Positions 16,497 to 22,299 of a stretch of DNA of 26,236 nucleotides are shown here, in pieces. Position 1 is the stretch's first letter. Each line of letters opens with the position of its first letter. Below the pieces are notes generated by a model. It saw nothing but the letters and a program-made list of their open reading frames with translations. It searched no databases and was not told the DNA's origin. The stretch covers positions 1-26,236 of IMG/VR virus record IMGVR_UViG_3300034071_003005, one strand, 5' to 3'. This DNA comes from a virus. The position numbers and the translations under genes were made by a program.

Positions 16497-17072
16497 TTAA
16501 TTGAGTAAATCAAAACATTTTTCATTACGGTCATATGCATAGTCTGCATATTGACCGTTTTTTCTTACAAAATGCAAGAACAATTGCATAAATCTATCTT
16601 TATCATGAGTTCTTAAAGGACTTCTCCAGTGCTCTACTTGAGTTCCAAGATAAGCAACTCCATCACCAGGGGGAGTTACAACCGATTGTTTATTTCCTTC
16701 CAGATCTTTAAGTTTAATTGGCCAAGCAGCATCACCACAGACATTCATAGTAATAGAGACTTCACATGAAGGTCTGTCCGTGTGACAGTTCATCCACCCA
16801 CGATTGTGATATGTTGTAGAAAACCAATATGTCGGAATCAATTCTTCTCCTATAATATTTTCAAGAATTGGTTGAATTCTTTTCATTACATAAGCACATG
16901 CAGGTGGAGCATAACACGTTAAAACTCTACCTCTTTCTGGGTCCCAATACCCCTCTAATGATCTTAAATCACTTATTGCTCCACAAAGATTTTGATATTT
17001 AATTGATATTGCTTCTTCTTCTGTTATTATTTTTGGAATATAGTGCCAACCCTTTTTAATAAAATCACTCAT
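16497..17072 (-). CDS. 2OG-Fe(II) oxygenase-like protein on the opposite strand
   Basis: This 191-aa protein has a 2OG-oxygenase-like core: His97 and Asp99 in NCHTDRPSCEVSITMNV, and GDGVAYLGTQVEHW with His148, followed by FMQLFLHFV. The HxD...H spacing (about 50 residues) fits the fold. It is the only clear minus-strand gene in the window. Its stop codon lies one base from the stop of the P4H-like gene. A late promoter core (AATAAATA) reads into it from 17101-17094. Low similarity to the other two oxygenases suggests an independent origin rather than recent duplication. The substrate is unknown; it may belong to the same modification set, expressed separately. Confidence 0.78.
   Translation of the reverse strand: MSDFIKKGWHYIPKIITEEEAISIKYQNLCGAISDLRSLEGYWDPERGRVLTCYAPPACAYVMKRIQPILENIIGEELIPTYWFSTTYHNRGWMNCHTDRPSCEVSITMNVCGDAAWPIKLKDLEGNKQSVVTPPGDGVAYLGTQVEHWRSPLRTHDKDRFMQLFLHFVRKNGQYADYAYDRNEKCFDLLN
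16527..16563 (+). terminator. Factor-independent terminator embedded in the convergent gene
   Basis: Left arm ACGGTCATATGCA (16527-16539) pairs with right arm 16545-16558, leaving one bulged A and a 5-nt loop, and a run of six T follows. The T-run is only on the plus-strand side, so the terminator acts on transcripts leaving the P4H-like gene. It lies within the last codons of the minus-strand oxygenase. Confidence 0.82.
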
Positions 17073-17093
17073 GATTATTTTCTATTTTTTGAT

Positions 17094-17101
17094 TATTTAT
17101 T
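17094..17101 (-). promoter_or_regulatory. Candidate late promoter core for the minus-strand oxygenase
   Basis: Read on the minus strand this is AATAAATA, 21 nt upstream of the ATG whose first base is 17072. Sequence and spacing are the same as at 8626-8633. Confidence 0.5.
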
Positions 17102-17114
17102 TTTGGTAACGCAA

Positions 17115-17170
17115 GACACTTTAAAAACCGTCCACTGACCTCTCCAAACCACCACAACACGGTTTATAGT
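17115..17170 (+). promoter_or_regulatory. Shared-element promoter A (GACACT-N5-AACCG ... TATAGT)
   Basis: GACACT (17115-17120) and AACCG (17126-17130) are followed by TCTCCA (17141-17146) and, 18 nt later, the -10 hexamer TATAGT (17165-17170). No TTGACA-like -35 is present. The same parts at the same spacing occur at 22291 and 24749. Expected transcription start is near 17177, so a start codon at 17192 would have a leader of about 15 nt. Confidence 0.6.
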
Positions 17171-17191
17171 AGGTGAAGACACATGAAACCG

Positions 17192-17296
17192 ATGAGGTAC
17201 TCAAATCTAAACCGACTGATTTTTGTTGGTAGTTTTATTTGGTTTGTACACTGGACAACAAAAATTTGTGAAGCAGTTTTGAATGCAATATTCTAA
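17192..17296 (+). CDS. Small single-span membrane peptide, 34 aa
   Basis: MRYSNLNRL is followed by a hydrophobic stretch (IFVGSFIWFVHW, about residues 10-21) and a short amphipathic tail. An in-frame ATG at 17183 is possible (37 aa) and has an AGGTGA site. That site would lie upstream of the predicted transcript start. The 17192 ATG has the AAACCGATG context also seen at 22369 and 22574, so I prefer it. The stop shares a base with the next ATG (TAATG at 17294-17298), so the peptide is coupled to the metallopeptidase gene. Function is unknown; a holin-like or membrane-anchoring role cannot be judged from a single short helix. Confidence 0.55.
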   Translation: MRYSNLNRLIFVGSFIWFVHWTTKICEAVLNAIF

Positions 17297-17721
17297 TGCT
17301 TACATTATACACGCATGGTTACAATTATAGCAAGAAACGTTGTATCAAAATTGTTGAGTGGTTTATCTCTAAAGAACTTCCAAGACACCATCTCGAAATT
17401 GTTATTAATCATCGTGGAATGATGCGTGATGGGGTATTTGGTTGGGTGGGAGTAACTGATTGTGATTATCGTCCTCGTGCATTTGAAATTGAGATGCACA
17501 ATCAGATGACTCCAGAACACTACACCAGAACCCTTCTACACGAACTCTGGCATGTTTACCAGCACGTTAAGGGTGCTCTAAAGGATAAACGTGGAAAGAG
17601 GTACTGGAGGGGCATAGACCACTCTGAGACGAACTATGAAGATCAACCATGGGAACAACAAGCGTTTCAAATGGAAGAAGTTCTTTATGAAGAATACCTA
17701 GACTACTTGACACAACTCTGA
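17296..17721 (+). CDS. Small HExxH zinc metallopeptidase-like protein
   Basis: This 141-aa protein has a zincin motif, LLHELWHVYQH (His82, Glu83, His86), and a probable third ligand, Glu120, in YEDQPWEQQAFQME. The distance and the D-x-P-W-E-x-x-A signature fit a gluzincin-like arrangement. Similar stand-alone HELWH proteins occur in cyanophages, resembling SprT/WSS1-type minimal metalloproteases. No signal peptide is visible, so it should act in the cytoplasm or virion. It is coupled to the upstream membrane peptide. The substrate is unknown; protein processing during infection or assembly is a guess. Confidence 0.78.
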   Translation: MLTLYTHGYNYSKKRCIKIVEWFISKELPRHHLEIVINHRGMMRDGVFGWVGVTDCDYRPRAFEIEMHNQMTPEHYTRTLLHELWHVYQHVKGALKDKRGKRYWRGIDHSETNYEDQPWEQQAFQMEEVLYEEYLDYLTQL

Positions 17722-17735
17722 AAACTCTATACAAT
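17707..17735 (+). promoter_or_regulatory. Sigma-70-type promoter (TTGACA-N17-TACAAT)
   Basis: A perfect TTGACA -35 (17707-17712) and TACAAT -10 (17730-17735) are separated by 17 nt at the end of the metallopeptidase gene. The expected start of transcription is near 17742, just before the GGAGG site at 17745-17749 of the next gene. Confidence 0.75.
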
Positions 17736-17760
17736 GACCTTTGTGGAGGTTAAAAAAATT

Positions 17761-17979
17761 ATGAATTCTATGCAAACACCTAAGTCCAAGAAGAAATTTG
17801 TAAGTGTAACACCACTGAGTTCCAAAGCAAAGAATCGCTTTGTGAATATCATGCAATCACTTCATTCAATGGAAGTTGAACAAGAAACTGATACGATGTT
17901 TTTCTTGGTTTCTATTAATCGAATGTACTGCACTTGGGTTCCTAAAATTGGTAACGAACATTGGGGAATTTCTAAATGA
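17761..17979 (+). CDS. Unknown basic small protein, 72 aa
   Basis: The frame could open at the ATG at 17734, but that codon lies inside the -10 hexamer. The ATG at 17761 follows a GGAGG site (17745-17749) and gives MNSMQTPKSKKKFVSVTPL. The N-terminal 30 residues are Lys/Ser-rich and the C-terminal half ends in FLVSINRMYCTWVPKIGNEHWGISK. No known domain is recognised. The stop overlaps the ATG of the RlpA-like gene (ATGA), so the two are coupled. Confidence 0.6.
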   Translation: MNSMQTPKSKKKFVSVTPLSSKAKNRFVNIMQSLHSMEVEQETDTMFFLVSINRMYCTWVPKIGNEHWGISK

Positions 17980-18287
17980 TTGAATTGATTGTTGGATTGA
18001 CTTGTGGTATTAGTACCTTTTATGGAGTAGGAGATGGATTTCATGGTCAAATTACTGCGAACGGTGAGCGGTTTAACGCTTATTCTTGGAGTGCAGCTCA
18101 TCCTTATCTACCTATGGGCACACGCATACGAGTAACTAATCAAGACAATGGAAAACAAGTTATCGTAAGAGTAAATGATAGGGGACCATATTCACACGCT
18201 GATTTGGATCTTTCTTATGCTGCTTTTGCTCAAATTGCTTCTGTGAAAAAAGGAAACGCTGTTGTTTGTTGGAGGGTCGTTGGATGA
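17976..18287 (+). CDS. RlpA-like double-psi beta-barrel protein (possible peptidoglycan-cleaving enzyme)
   Basis: This 103-aa protein consists almost only of an RlpA-like domain: STFYG, ITANGERF, SAAHPYLPMGTRIRVTNQDNGK and VIVRVNDRGPYSHADLDLSYAAF. Glu31, His42 and Asp68 have the same spacing (11 and 26 residues) as the Glu/His/Asp set that I recall for the Pseudomonas RlpA lytic transglycosylase, so activity on glycan strands is plausible. There is no SPOR domain and no convincing signal peptide; the domain starts almost at residue 8. Two cysteines (near 10 and 98) could pair. A lysis or virion-associated wall-cleaving role is inferred. The ATGA overlap with the secreted protein downstream supports joint expression. 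Confidence 0.82.
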   Translation: MIELIVGLTCGISTFYGVGDGFHGQITANGERFNAYSWSAAHPYLPMGTRIRVTNQDNGKQVIVRVNDRGPYSHADLDLSYAAFAQIASVKKGNAVVCWRVVG

Positions 18288-18655
18288 AAAAACTGATTGT
18301 TCTTGCTGCACTTCTGTTCTCTTCTCCTGCTTTTGCTCAAGAGACTAAAACCTATCGTCCATTTCGTTATGAAACTTCTTGTCTTCTAGAGGCAGGTATT
18401 CAAACTTATCCTGATGTCTGTGTTGTGGTTGAAACACGCGAAAAGGGTGGTGCATTGAGGACTCGTAACATTTATTCTAATAAACACGGATTGACTATCA
18501 AAGGACGATTTGATAAAGAACAAGGATATATGACGTGGGATAGTCACAACAAATTTGAATATAAGTGGGAATATAAAGTTGGTGGTAATCAGGAACTTGG
18601 TGTCTGGACTTACGTTATGCCTGGGTTCCTTGTTCAAAATGTGAGTTGGGATTGA
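18284..18655 (+). CDS. Secreted/periplasmic protein of unknown function, 123 aa
   Basis: The start at 18284 gives a textbook signal peptide, MKKLIVLAALLFSSPAFA-QE, with likely cleavage after residue 18. A TTG six codons earlier would spoil it. The ATG overlaps the RlpA-like stop (ATGA) and has GGAGGG at 18271-18276. The mature protein (~105 aa) is beta-rich, has two cysteines (in TSCLLEAG and PDVCVVVE) that could pair, and many aromatic residues in its second half (YMTWDSHNKFEYKWEYKVGG). No family is recognised. Position beside the RlpA-like gene suggests a cell-envelope role, perhaps as a partner or regulator of wall degradation. Confidence 0.68.
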   Translation: MKKLIVLAALLFSSPAFAQETKTYRPFRYETSCLLEAGIQTYPDVCVVVETREKGGALRTRNIYSNKHGLTIKGRFDKEQGYMTWDSHNKFEYKWEYKVGGNQELGVWTYVMPGFLVQNVSWD

Positions 18656-18657
18656 TT

Positions 18658-18804
18658 ATGCAATCGTTGAAAGAGTTTTTTACTATTCGTGAGTGGGATA
18701 TTATTCTAGATGCAGTGGAGCAAGAGGGAATATTAGAAGAAGAAGATTATGCTGATGAGTGTGGTATCATCGTTGATAAAATTCATTCAATTTTGAATAA
18801 TTAA
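18658..18804 (+). CDS. Unknown acidic small protein, 48 aa
   Basis: MQSLKEFFTIREWDIILDAVEQEGI is followed by an EEEDYADECG acidic stretch and a C-terminal helix. It begins 2 nt after the preceding stop. No domain is recognised. Codon use and the tight spacing are the main reasons to call it a gene. Confidence 0.5.
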   Translation: MQSLKEFFTIREWDIILDAVEQEGILEEEDYADECGIIVDKIHSILNN

Positions 18805-18863
18805 ATGATTTGATAGTTAGTAATTGTAATTGATGAGTTTTAAGGGTTGCTTGTTAAAACTAC

Positions 18864-18871
18864 CTTAAATA
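18864..18871 (+). promoter_or_regulatory. Possible late promoter core (CTTAAATA)
   Basis: One mismatch to NATAAATA, in the 89-nt gap 18805-18893 and 22 nt before the next ATG. I see no terminator in that gap. Confidence 0.35.
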
Positions 18872-18893
18872 GTAATAGAATAAGAGAATAGTT

Positions 18894-19064
18894 ATGGTTG
18901 TTCTAACTGCATCAACCATTATTACCTGCTCCCAAGCTTTGAATATCATCTATCGAATTCAAAGAGTTGTTGGATTAACTGAAGTTCAAAAAACAGAAAT
19001 AGTCCAAGAAATCCGTAAGGTTATTCCTTTCTGTCCCATTACAATTAAACAAGATGGAAAATGA
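18894..19064 (+). CDS. Unknown small protein, 56 aa
   Basis: MVVLTASTIITCSQALNIIY is followed by RIQRVVGLTEVQKTEIVQEIR and a PFCPITIKQDGK end. The first 20 residues are hydrophobic enough for an insertion or signal segment, but without an initial positive charge. It overlaps the next gene by 11 nt. It has a possible late core upstream. Confidence 0.5.
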   Translation: MVVLTASTIITCSQALNIIYRIQRVVGLTEVQKTEIVQEIRKVIPFCPITIKQDGK

Positions 19065-19266
19065 AGATTTAAATTCCTTTTTTGAAAAATATATGGAGGA
19101 AGAAACTGAAGATCTTAAATGGAATCGAGGACTTGATTTGTTTATTGAATCTGTGCATAAACCAGACTCTCATCTTCGCCAAGAAGCACACGATCAAAAT
19201 TGTTACAATCAACTCATGTCAGTTCGTGCAAATGTTTTAGAATATCTTAAAACATTGAGAAAATGA
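19054..19266 (+). CDS. Unknown acidic protein, 70 aa
   Basis: MENEDLNSFFEKYMEEETED is followed by a mostly helical remainder (LRQEAHDQNCYNQLMSVRAN). The stop overlaps the next ATG (ATGA). No family is recognised; it may be a small binding protein. Confidence 0.6.
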   Translation: MENEDLNSFFEKYMEEETEDLKWNRGLDLFIESVHKPDSHLRQEAHDQNCYNQLMSVRANVLEYLKTLRK

Positions 19267-19505
19267 GCATATCTTACATATACTTTATTATATTCTTTTG
19301 CGTTGCTTATTTGATTATCACAGATCAATCAGTAGCAAAGGGGTTTTATATGCTAACCCAACTTGCAAGAGTTCAATACGAAAAGGTTAAGTGGTGGGTT
19401 CGGCATTCACCTTCTAATATTTTTGTTCGTTGGTTAATTCACAGAAGGTCTATGAAACTTGCAAAGGAACTAATGGAAGAACTTGCAGAAAAGAATAAAG
19501 ACTGA
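19263..19505 (+). CDS. Small membrane-anchored protein, 80 aa
   Basis: The N-terminal hydrophobic segment (YIYFIIFFCVAYLIIT, about residues 5-20) is followed by a basic, Trp-containing region (YEKVKWWVRHSP) and an amphipathic charged C-terminal helix (SMKLAKELMEELAEKNKD). One membrane span with a cytoplasmic tail is likely. Function is unknown. Confidence 0.6.
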   Translation: MSISYIYFIIFFCVAYLIITDQSVAKGFYMLTQLARVQYEKVKWWVRHSPSNIFVRWLIHRRSMKLAKELMEELAEKNKD

Positions 19506-19535
19506 TAAAATAGTATAGTGATTGAGGATTAAAAA

Positions 19536-19760
19536 ATGTCCCGCACTTTTAGACGAACAGAAGGAATGCATCGGTACGCTTATCGCTTTCCGCATACATT
19601 CAGCGAAATCAGACAGTTAGATGGAATCTTACACGAAGAAGACTTGGAGGGTCTTCCTATTTCTGGTCTAAATCATATTAAATCAAGAGAACACAATCTA
19701 CCGACTGCTTGGGGTGATAAAGTAGTTTCTGCATATTATGAGGATGACTTTAAGTTCTAA
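19536..19760 (+). CDS. Unknown small protein, 74 aa
   Basis: MSRTFRRTEGMHRYAYRFP is a very basic start, followed by an acidic HEEDLEGLPISG middle and an AYYEDDFKF end. No domain is recognised, but the style (Arg-rich front, aromatic-acidic tail) is familiar from cyanophage small-gene clusters. A -10-like TATAGT at 19514-19519 lies just upstream without a convincing -35. Confidence 0.6.
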   Translation: MSRTFRRTEGMHRYAYRFPHTFSEIRQLDGILHEEDLEGLPISGLNHIKSREHNLPTAWGDKVVSAYYEDDFKF

Positions 19761-19763
19761 ATA
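19756..19763 (+). promoter_or_regulatory. Possible late promoter core (TCTAAATA)
   Basis: One mismatch to NATAAATA, overlapping the TAA stop of the 74-aa gene and 23 nt before the ATG at 19787. Confidence 0.3.
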
Positions 19764-19786
19764 ACACTATATCTGGTAATACATTT

Positions 19787-20089
19787 ATGTTATCAACTCA
19801 ATATCGCCTTCGTGTAGAATCAATCTGTGAGAAGATTGTAAAAGGTGAAAGTGTAGAGTTAAGTGAAATGATCTGGGTGGAAAAACTAGCAGCAGCAAAC
19901 AGAAGTGCTGCTACACTTTTGAGACAAGCAAGAAGAAGAGCAGCAAATCCTGAAATGACCGAAGATAGTCTGGATGGTTTTCTAAATGCCCTTGATTTGG
20001 GACATCCAGATCCAACAGAACATCGCACGAGATTTGATAGTGTTGATGATATTGTTGATTTCTTTCATAATGATGAAAGACCTGACTAG
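19787..20089 (+). CDS. Unknown helical protein, 100 aa
   Basis: The N-terminal half is helical and basic (VEKLAAANRSAATLLRQARRRAANP, about residues 30-54). The C-terminal half is acidic (LGHPDPTEHRTRFDSVDDIVDFFHNDERPD). The charge split suggests a small nucleic-acid- or protein-binding role, but no family is recognised. Confidence 0.6.
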   Translation: MLSTQYRLRVESICEKIVKGESVELSEMIWVEKLAAANRSAATLLRQARRRAANPEMTEDSLDGFLNALDLGHPDPTEHRTRFDSVDDIVDFFHNDERPD

Positions 20090-20112
20090 ATAATGTAAGC
20101 CTCTTAAAAGGT

Positions 20113-20586
20113 ATGAGTATAATCACGATACAACCAAATACTACGGTTTTAGTATTAAATTCTTCATTTGAACCTTTAAATATCACTAGTTGGAAAAGAG
20201 CAATAGTGCTATTGCTTAAAGAAAAAGCACAAGTTTTATCCAATCGAGTGATTCGTCTTTTGGATTATGTAAAGGTTCCTTTATCCAAGATTATCGCACA
20301 AAAACCATCAAGAGCGATGATTTATAAAAGAGATGGTCATATTTGTCAATATTGTGGAGCAACAAAAAAACTCACGATTGATCACGTAGTGCCAAGGTGT
20401 CGTGGTGGTGATGATAGTTGGGAAAATCTTGTAGTTGCATGTAGTTCTTGTAACACTAAGAAGGGACATACTCTTTTAGAGCAAACTGGAATGAAACTTG
20501 CAAGGAAACCAAGAGCACCTCATAATAAAATGCAGTTTGTCTTGAAAAATACATCTATTCTTGAATGGAGAGAGTACACATTTTAA
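20113..20586 (+). CDS. HNH endonuclease
   Basis: This 157-aa protein has a full HNH module: zinc cysteines Cys78 and Cys81 (CQYC), the catalytic Asp90-His91 in LTIDHVVPRCRGGDDSWENLV, Asn105, and the second cysteine pair Cys110 and Cys113 in ACSSCNTKKG followed by His119. The N-terminal ~65 residues (VLNSSFEPLNITSWKRAIVLLL) are shared with the cyanobacterial and cyanophage HNH family. It could be a free-standing homing endonuclease or a phage DNA-processing nuclease; no intein or intron is visible around it. The gene ends just before a region with two copies of the shared promoter element. Confidence 0.88.
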   Translation: MSIITIQPNTTVLVLNSSFEPLNITSWKRAIVLLLKEKAQVLSNRVIRLLDYVKVPLSKIIAQKPSRAMIYKRDGHICQYCGATKKLTIDHVVPRCRGGDDSWENLVVACSSCNTKKGHTLLEQTGMKLARKPRAPHNKMQFVLKNTSILEWREYTF

Positions 20587-20595
20587 ACTGTCCAC
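20575..20595 (+). promoter_or_regulatory. Orphan copy of the shared upstream element
   Basis: ACAC (20576-20579) and AACTG (20586-20590) followed by TCCACT match promoter elements A and D at the same internal spacing, but no -10-like hexamer lies 39-40 nt downstream. It overlaps the end of the HNH gene and precedes a full promoter at 20663. Confidence 0.35.
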
Positions 20596-20662
20596 TATCT
20601 CTTGATTTTTCGGTCAATTTGTAAGGAGTGTCCTGGCGATGGGTGGATTTTGGGTAGAATAA

Positions 20663-20719
20663 GACACTGGTAAAACTGGCACACTACAAATTGACACACC
20701 ACATAAATTCCACTATACT
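20663..20719 (+). promoter_or_regulatory. Strong promoter B (GACACT-N5-AACTG, TTGACA-N17-TATACT)
   Basis: GACACT (20663-20668) and AACTG (20674-20678) precede a perfect -35 TTGACA (20691-20696) and -10 TATACT (20714-20719), 17 nt apart. Expected start is near 20726, 20 nt before the ATG at 20746. The 159-nt gap 20587-20745 otherwise holds only the orphan element at 20575. Confidence 0.8.
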
Positions 20720-20745
20720 GAACTCATTGATTCAAACCTCTGACA

Positions 20746-21156
20746 ATGTACGAAGCGACTGTCCAATTCAAATTCGACGCAACCTGGACTCCCAGTTATA
20801 GTTCTTCATTCTCTGACGATGACTTTATTCCTGAAGAGCACTATTTGATTACTGCACCTGCTGCTGACTTGAACGCAAAGCAGTATTTCAAACTGTTTGA
20901 GAAGTTTATGCTTTGTGTTGGTATGAACCCTGCAAGTATTCGCAGTGGTGCGATGTCTTTGGTGTTTAATGACTGGACTAGTGAAGAAGAACAACGCAAG
21001 ATCTGTAAGGAGTATGAACTGACAATGGATGAAGACCTTGAAGAGAAGTTCAAGGAATGGAAAGTGCGTGATGAAGAGATTGCACGACTGCGGAAAGGTC
21101 CAATGGGAACTGTACTGAATGAAGAGGAACTGACGAATCTGGAAGAAGGTCAATGA
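20746..21156 (+). CDS. Unknown acidic protein, 136 aa
   Basis: The beta-rich N-terminal part (MYEATVQFKFDATW) is followed by YFKLFEKFMLCVGMNPASIRSGAMSLVFNDW and a long charged helix (about residues 85-125, KEYELTMDEDLEEKFKEWKV). It is the first gene behind the strongest sigma-70-type promoter in the window, so it is probably expressed early. Its stop overlaps the next ATG (ATGA). No family is recognised. Confidence 0.68.
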   Translation: MYEATVQFKFDATWTPSYSSSFSDDDFIPEEHYLITAPAADLNAKQYFKLFEKFMLCVGMNPASIRSGAMSLVFNDWTSEEEQRKICKEYELTMDEDLEEKFKEWKVRDEEIARLRKGPMGTVLNEEELTNLEEGQ

Positions 21157-21350
21157 GCGATAGGGCAAAAGAGTTTATGAGTGCTGTGTGGGAGCAACGA
21201 AACAATCAAGGTGCTGATACTGAAGAGAAACTAGTTGCTGCTATTCTTTCTATTGCTGCGGAATATGTAAGGTCTTATACAGCACAAAATGACCTTATTG
21301 TATTAGATAAAAATGACCTACTCCAACTTGCCGAGGAACTGAAACAATGA
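21153..21350 (+). CDS. Small helical protein, 65 aa; paralog of the 25267 gene
   Basis: MSDRAKEFMSAVWEQR at the start and DLLQLAEELKQ at the end match the plan of the 58-aa gene at 25267 (MTERAQKIMRAYEAED ... VLELCEELKAL), with KLVAAILSIAAEYV matching GVVAAIREVINQL in the middle. All-helical and acidic. ATGA overlaps on both sides. Function is unknown. Confidence 0.65.
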   Translation: MSDRAKEFMSAVWEQRNNQGADTEEKLVAAILSIAAEYVRSYTAQNDLIVLDKNDLLQLAEELKQ

Positions 21351-21625
21351 AACTGATTTCATTCAAACATCGTGAGGATTATGGGCACGAGTGGTATGTT
21401 CAAGTTCTTCATACCAAACGATGGGCACTTCTTCAAGCATCAGTTTCTTGGAATGATTATGCTTCTTGGCCTTATATCCAAATCAAATCAGGAAATGGTA
21501 GTCTTTTGAATTTTATGTTCTGGGCGTATAAGTTTGGGATTGATGCTGGTGTATGTGAACGCACCTGGAACTTTGATTATCTGAAAGACCTTGATGTTGA
21601 AGAGGAAGATGAAACCACTACCTGA
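21347..21625 (+). CDS. Unknown protein, 92 aa
   Basis: An aromatic-rich beta protein (WYVQVLHTKRWALLQASVSWNDYASWPYIQI) with an acidic tail (DLDVEEEDETTT). The order of features (LL, then S-x-x-G, then FG-x-D and a terminal aromatic-Asp stretch) weakly recalls the 88-aa protein at 23657, so the two may be distant paralogs. Overlaps the following gene by 17 nt. Confidence 0.65.
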   Translation: MKLISFKHREDYGHEWYVQVLHTKRWALLQASVSWNDYASWPYIQIKSGNGSLLNFMFWAYKFGIDAGVCERTWNFDYLKDLDVEEEDETTT

Positions 21626-21770
21626 TAAAAGAGAACTGGATATTATGTGGACTGTTGCCACTTCATCCGCAATTGAAAGTGGCATAAGACCCCACATTAT
21701 CTTTGCCCGACTGCTGTATGATGAGTTGTCGGACGAAGGGTTCCCTTACAAACTTGCTGATCCAAAATGA
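21609..21770 (+). CDS. Unknown small protein, 53 aa
   Basis: MKPLPDKRELDIMWTVATSS is followed by AIESGIRPHIIFARLLYDEL and a short GFPYKLADPK end. Helical and soluble. It overlaps the upstream gene by 17 nt and the downstream gene by ATGA, so translation is coupled both ways. I recognise the style of a cyanophage small conserved protein but no function. Confidence 0.6.
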   Translation: MKPLPDKRELDIMWTVATSSAIESGIRPHIIFARLLYDELSDEGFPYKLADPK

Positions 21771-22042
21771 GTTTCTCTAAAACTGTTTCTGTATTTGCTG
21801 CTCTTGCAAGTATCTTTGCTGCTGGTGCTACTGGTTGGAAACTGGCAGACTCTCAAAAAGAAGTTCCTTTGACTCCATTGGACCAAAAGGTTATGGAACT
21901 GGAAAAGAAACTTGAAGAAGTACAAGAACCACAAGTTGCTCCTGAACCAGTAAAACTCCCAGCACCTATCGTCCAAACACCACCACAACCTGCCGTACTG
22001 CCACCACCTCCACCAGTAACTACCACTGAGACAACACAATGA
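21767..22042 (+). CDS. Membrane-anchored proline-rich protein, 91 aa
   Basis: An N-terminal hydrophobic segment (TVSVFAALASIFAAGATGW, residues 6-24) is followed by a charged helix with coiled-coil character (LDQKVMELEKKLEEVQEP) and a long Pro-rich tail ending in PPPPPVTTTETTQ. This layout (anchor, short coiled coil, extended Pro-rich stretch) resembles inner-membrane spanin or periplasm-spanning proteins, but no lipobox partner gene was found nearby. Function remains unassigned. Confidence 0.65.
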   Translation: MSFSKTVSVFAALASIFAAGATGWKLADSQKEVPLTPLDQKVMELEKKLEEVQEPQVAPEPVKLPAPIVQTPPQPAVLPPPPPVTTTETTQ

Positions 22043-22299
22043 AAACTGAAATGAATAAGGACGCATACTACGACTGGATTGCTGAAAACGACACATATCC
22101 AGAACATTCTCATAAGTTCTTTGTGGCACTCTACACAAAATACGAAGGTATTGAAGGATATCACAGATATCTTGGTCCTTTTGATACAAGAGAAGAAGCA
22201 AAGGTATTCGCAGCAGATTATAAAGACAAATACACAAAACCTGGATTTATTTCTATGACTAGGATTTTTGCTATGTGTGAAGTAGTAAAGGACACTTGA
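22039..22299 (+). CDS. Unknown protein, 86 aa
   Basis: An alpha/beta small protein with FFVALYTKYEGIEGYHRYLGPFDTREEAKVFAADYKDKY, a pattern (beta strand, glycine turn, then EEA-initiated helix) also seen in the 75-aa gene at 23433. No catalytic motif. It is the last gene before the terminator at 22311; its stop lies inside the shared element of promoter C. Confidence 0.62.
   Translation: MKTEMNKDAYYDWIAENDTYPEHSHKFFVALYTKYEGIEGYHRYLGPFDTREEAKVFAADYKDKYTKPGFISMTRIFAMCEVVKDT

Noticed and set aside
17073-17191. tRNA or other stable RNA in the divergent gap
   Set aside because: No cloverleaf or T-loop motif was found; the gap is explained by the two promoters.
20639-20662. Seven-codon frame (MGGFWVE) after an AAGGAG site, a possible leader peptide
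   Set aside because: It lies upstream of promoter B's start, has no own promoter or attenuator hairpin, and is too short to support.
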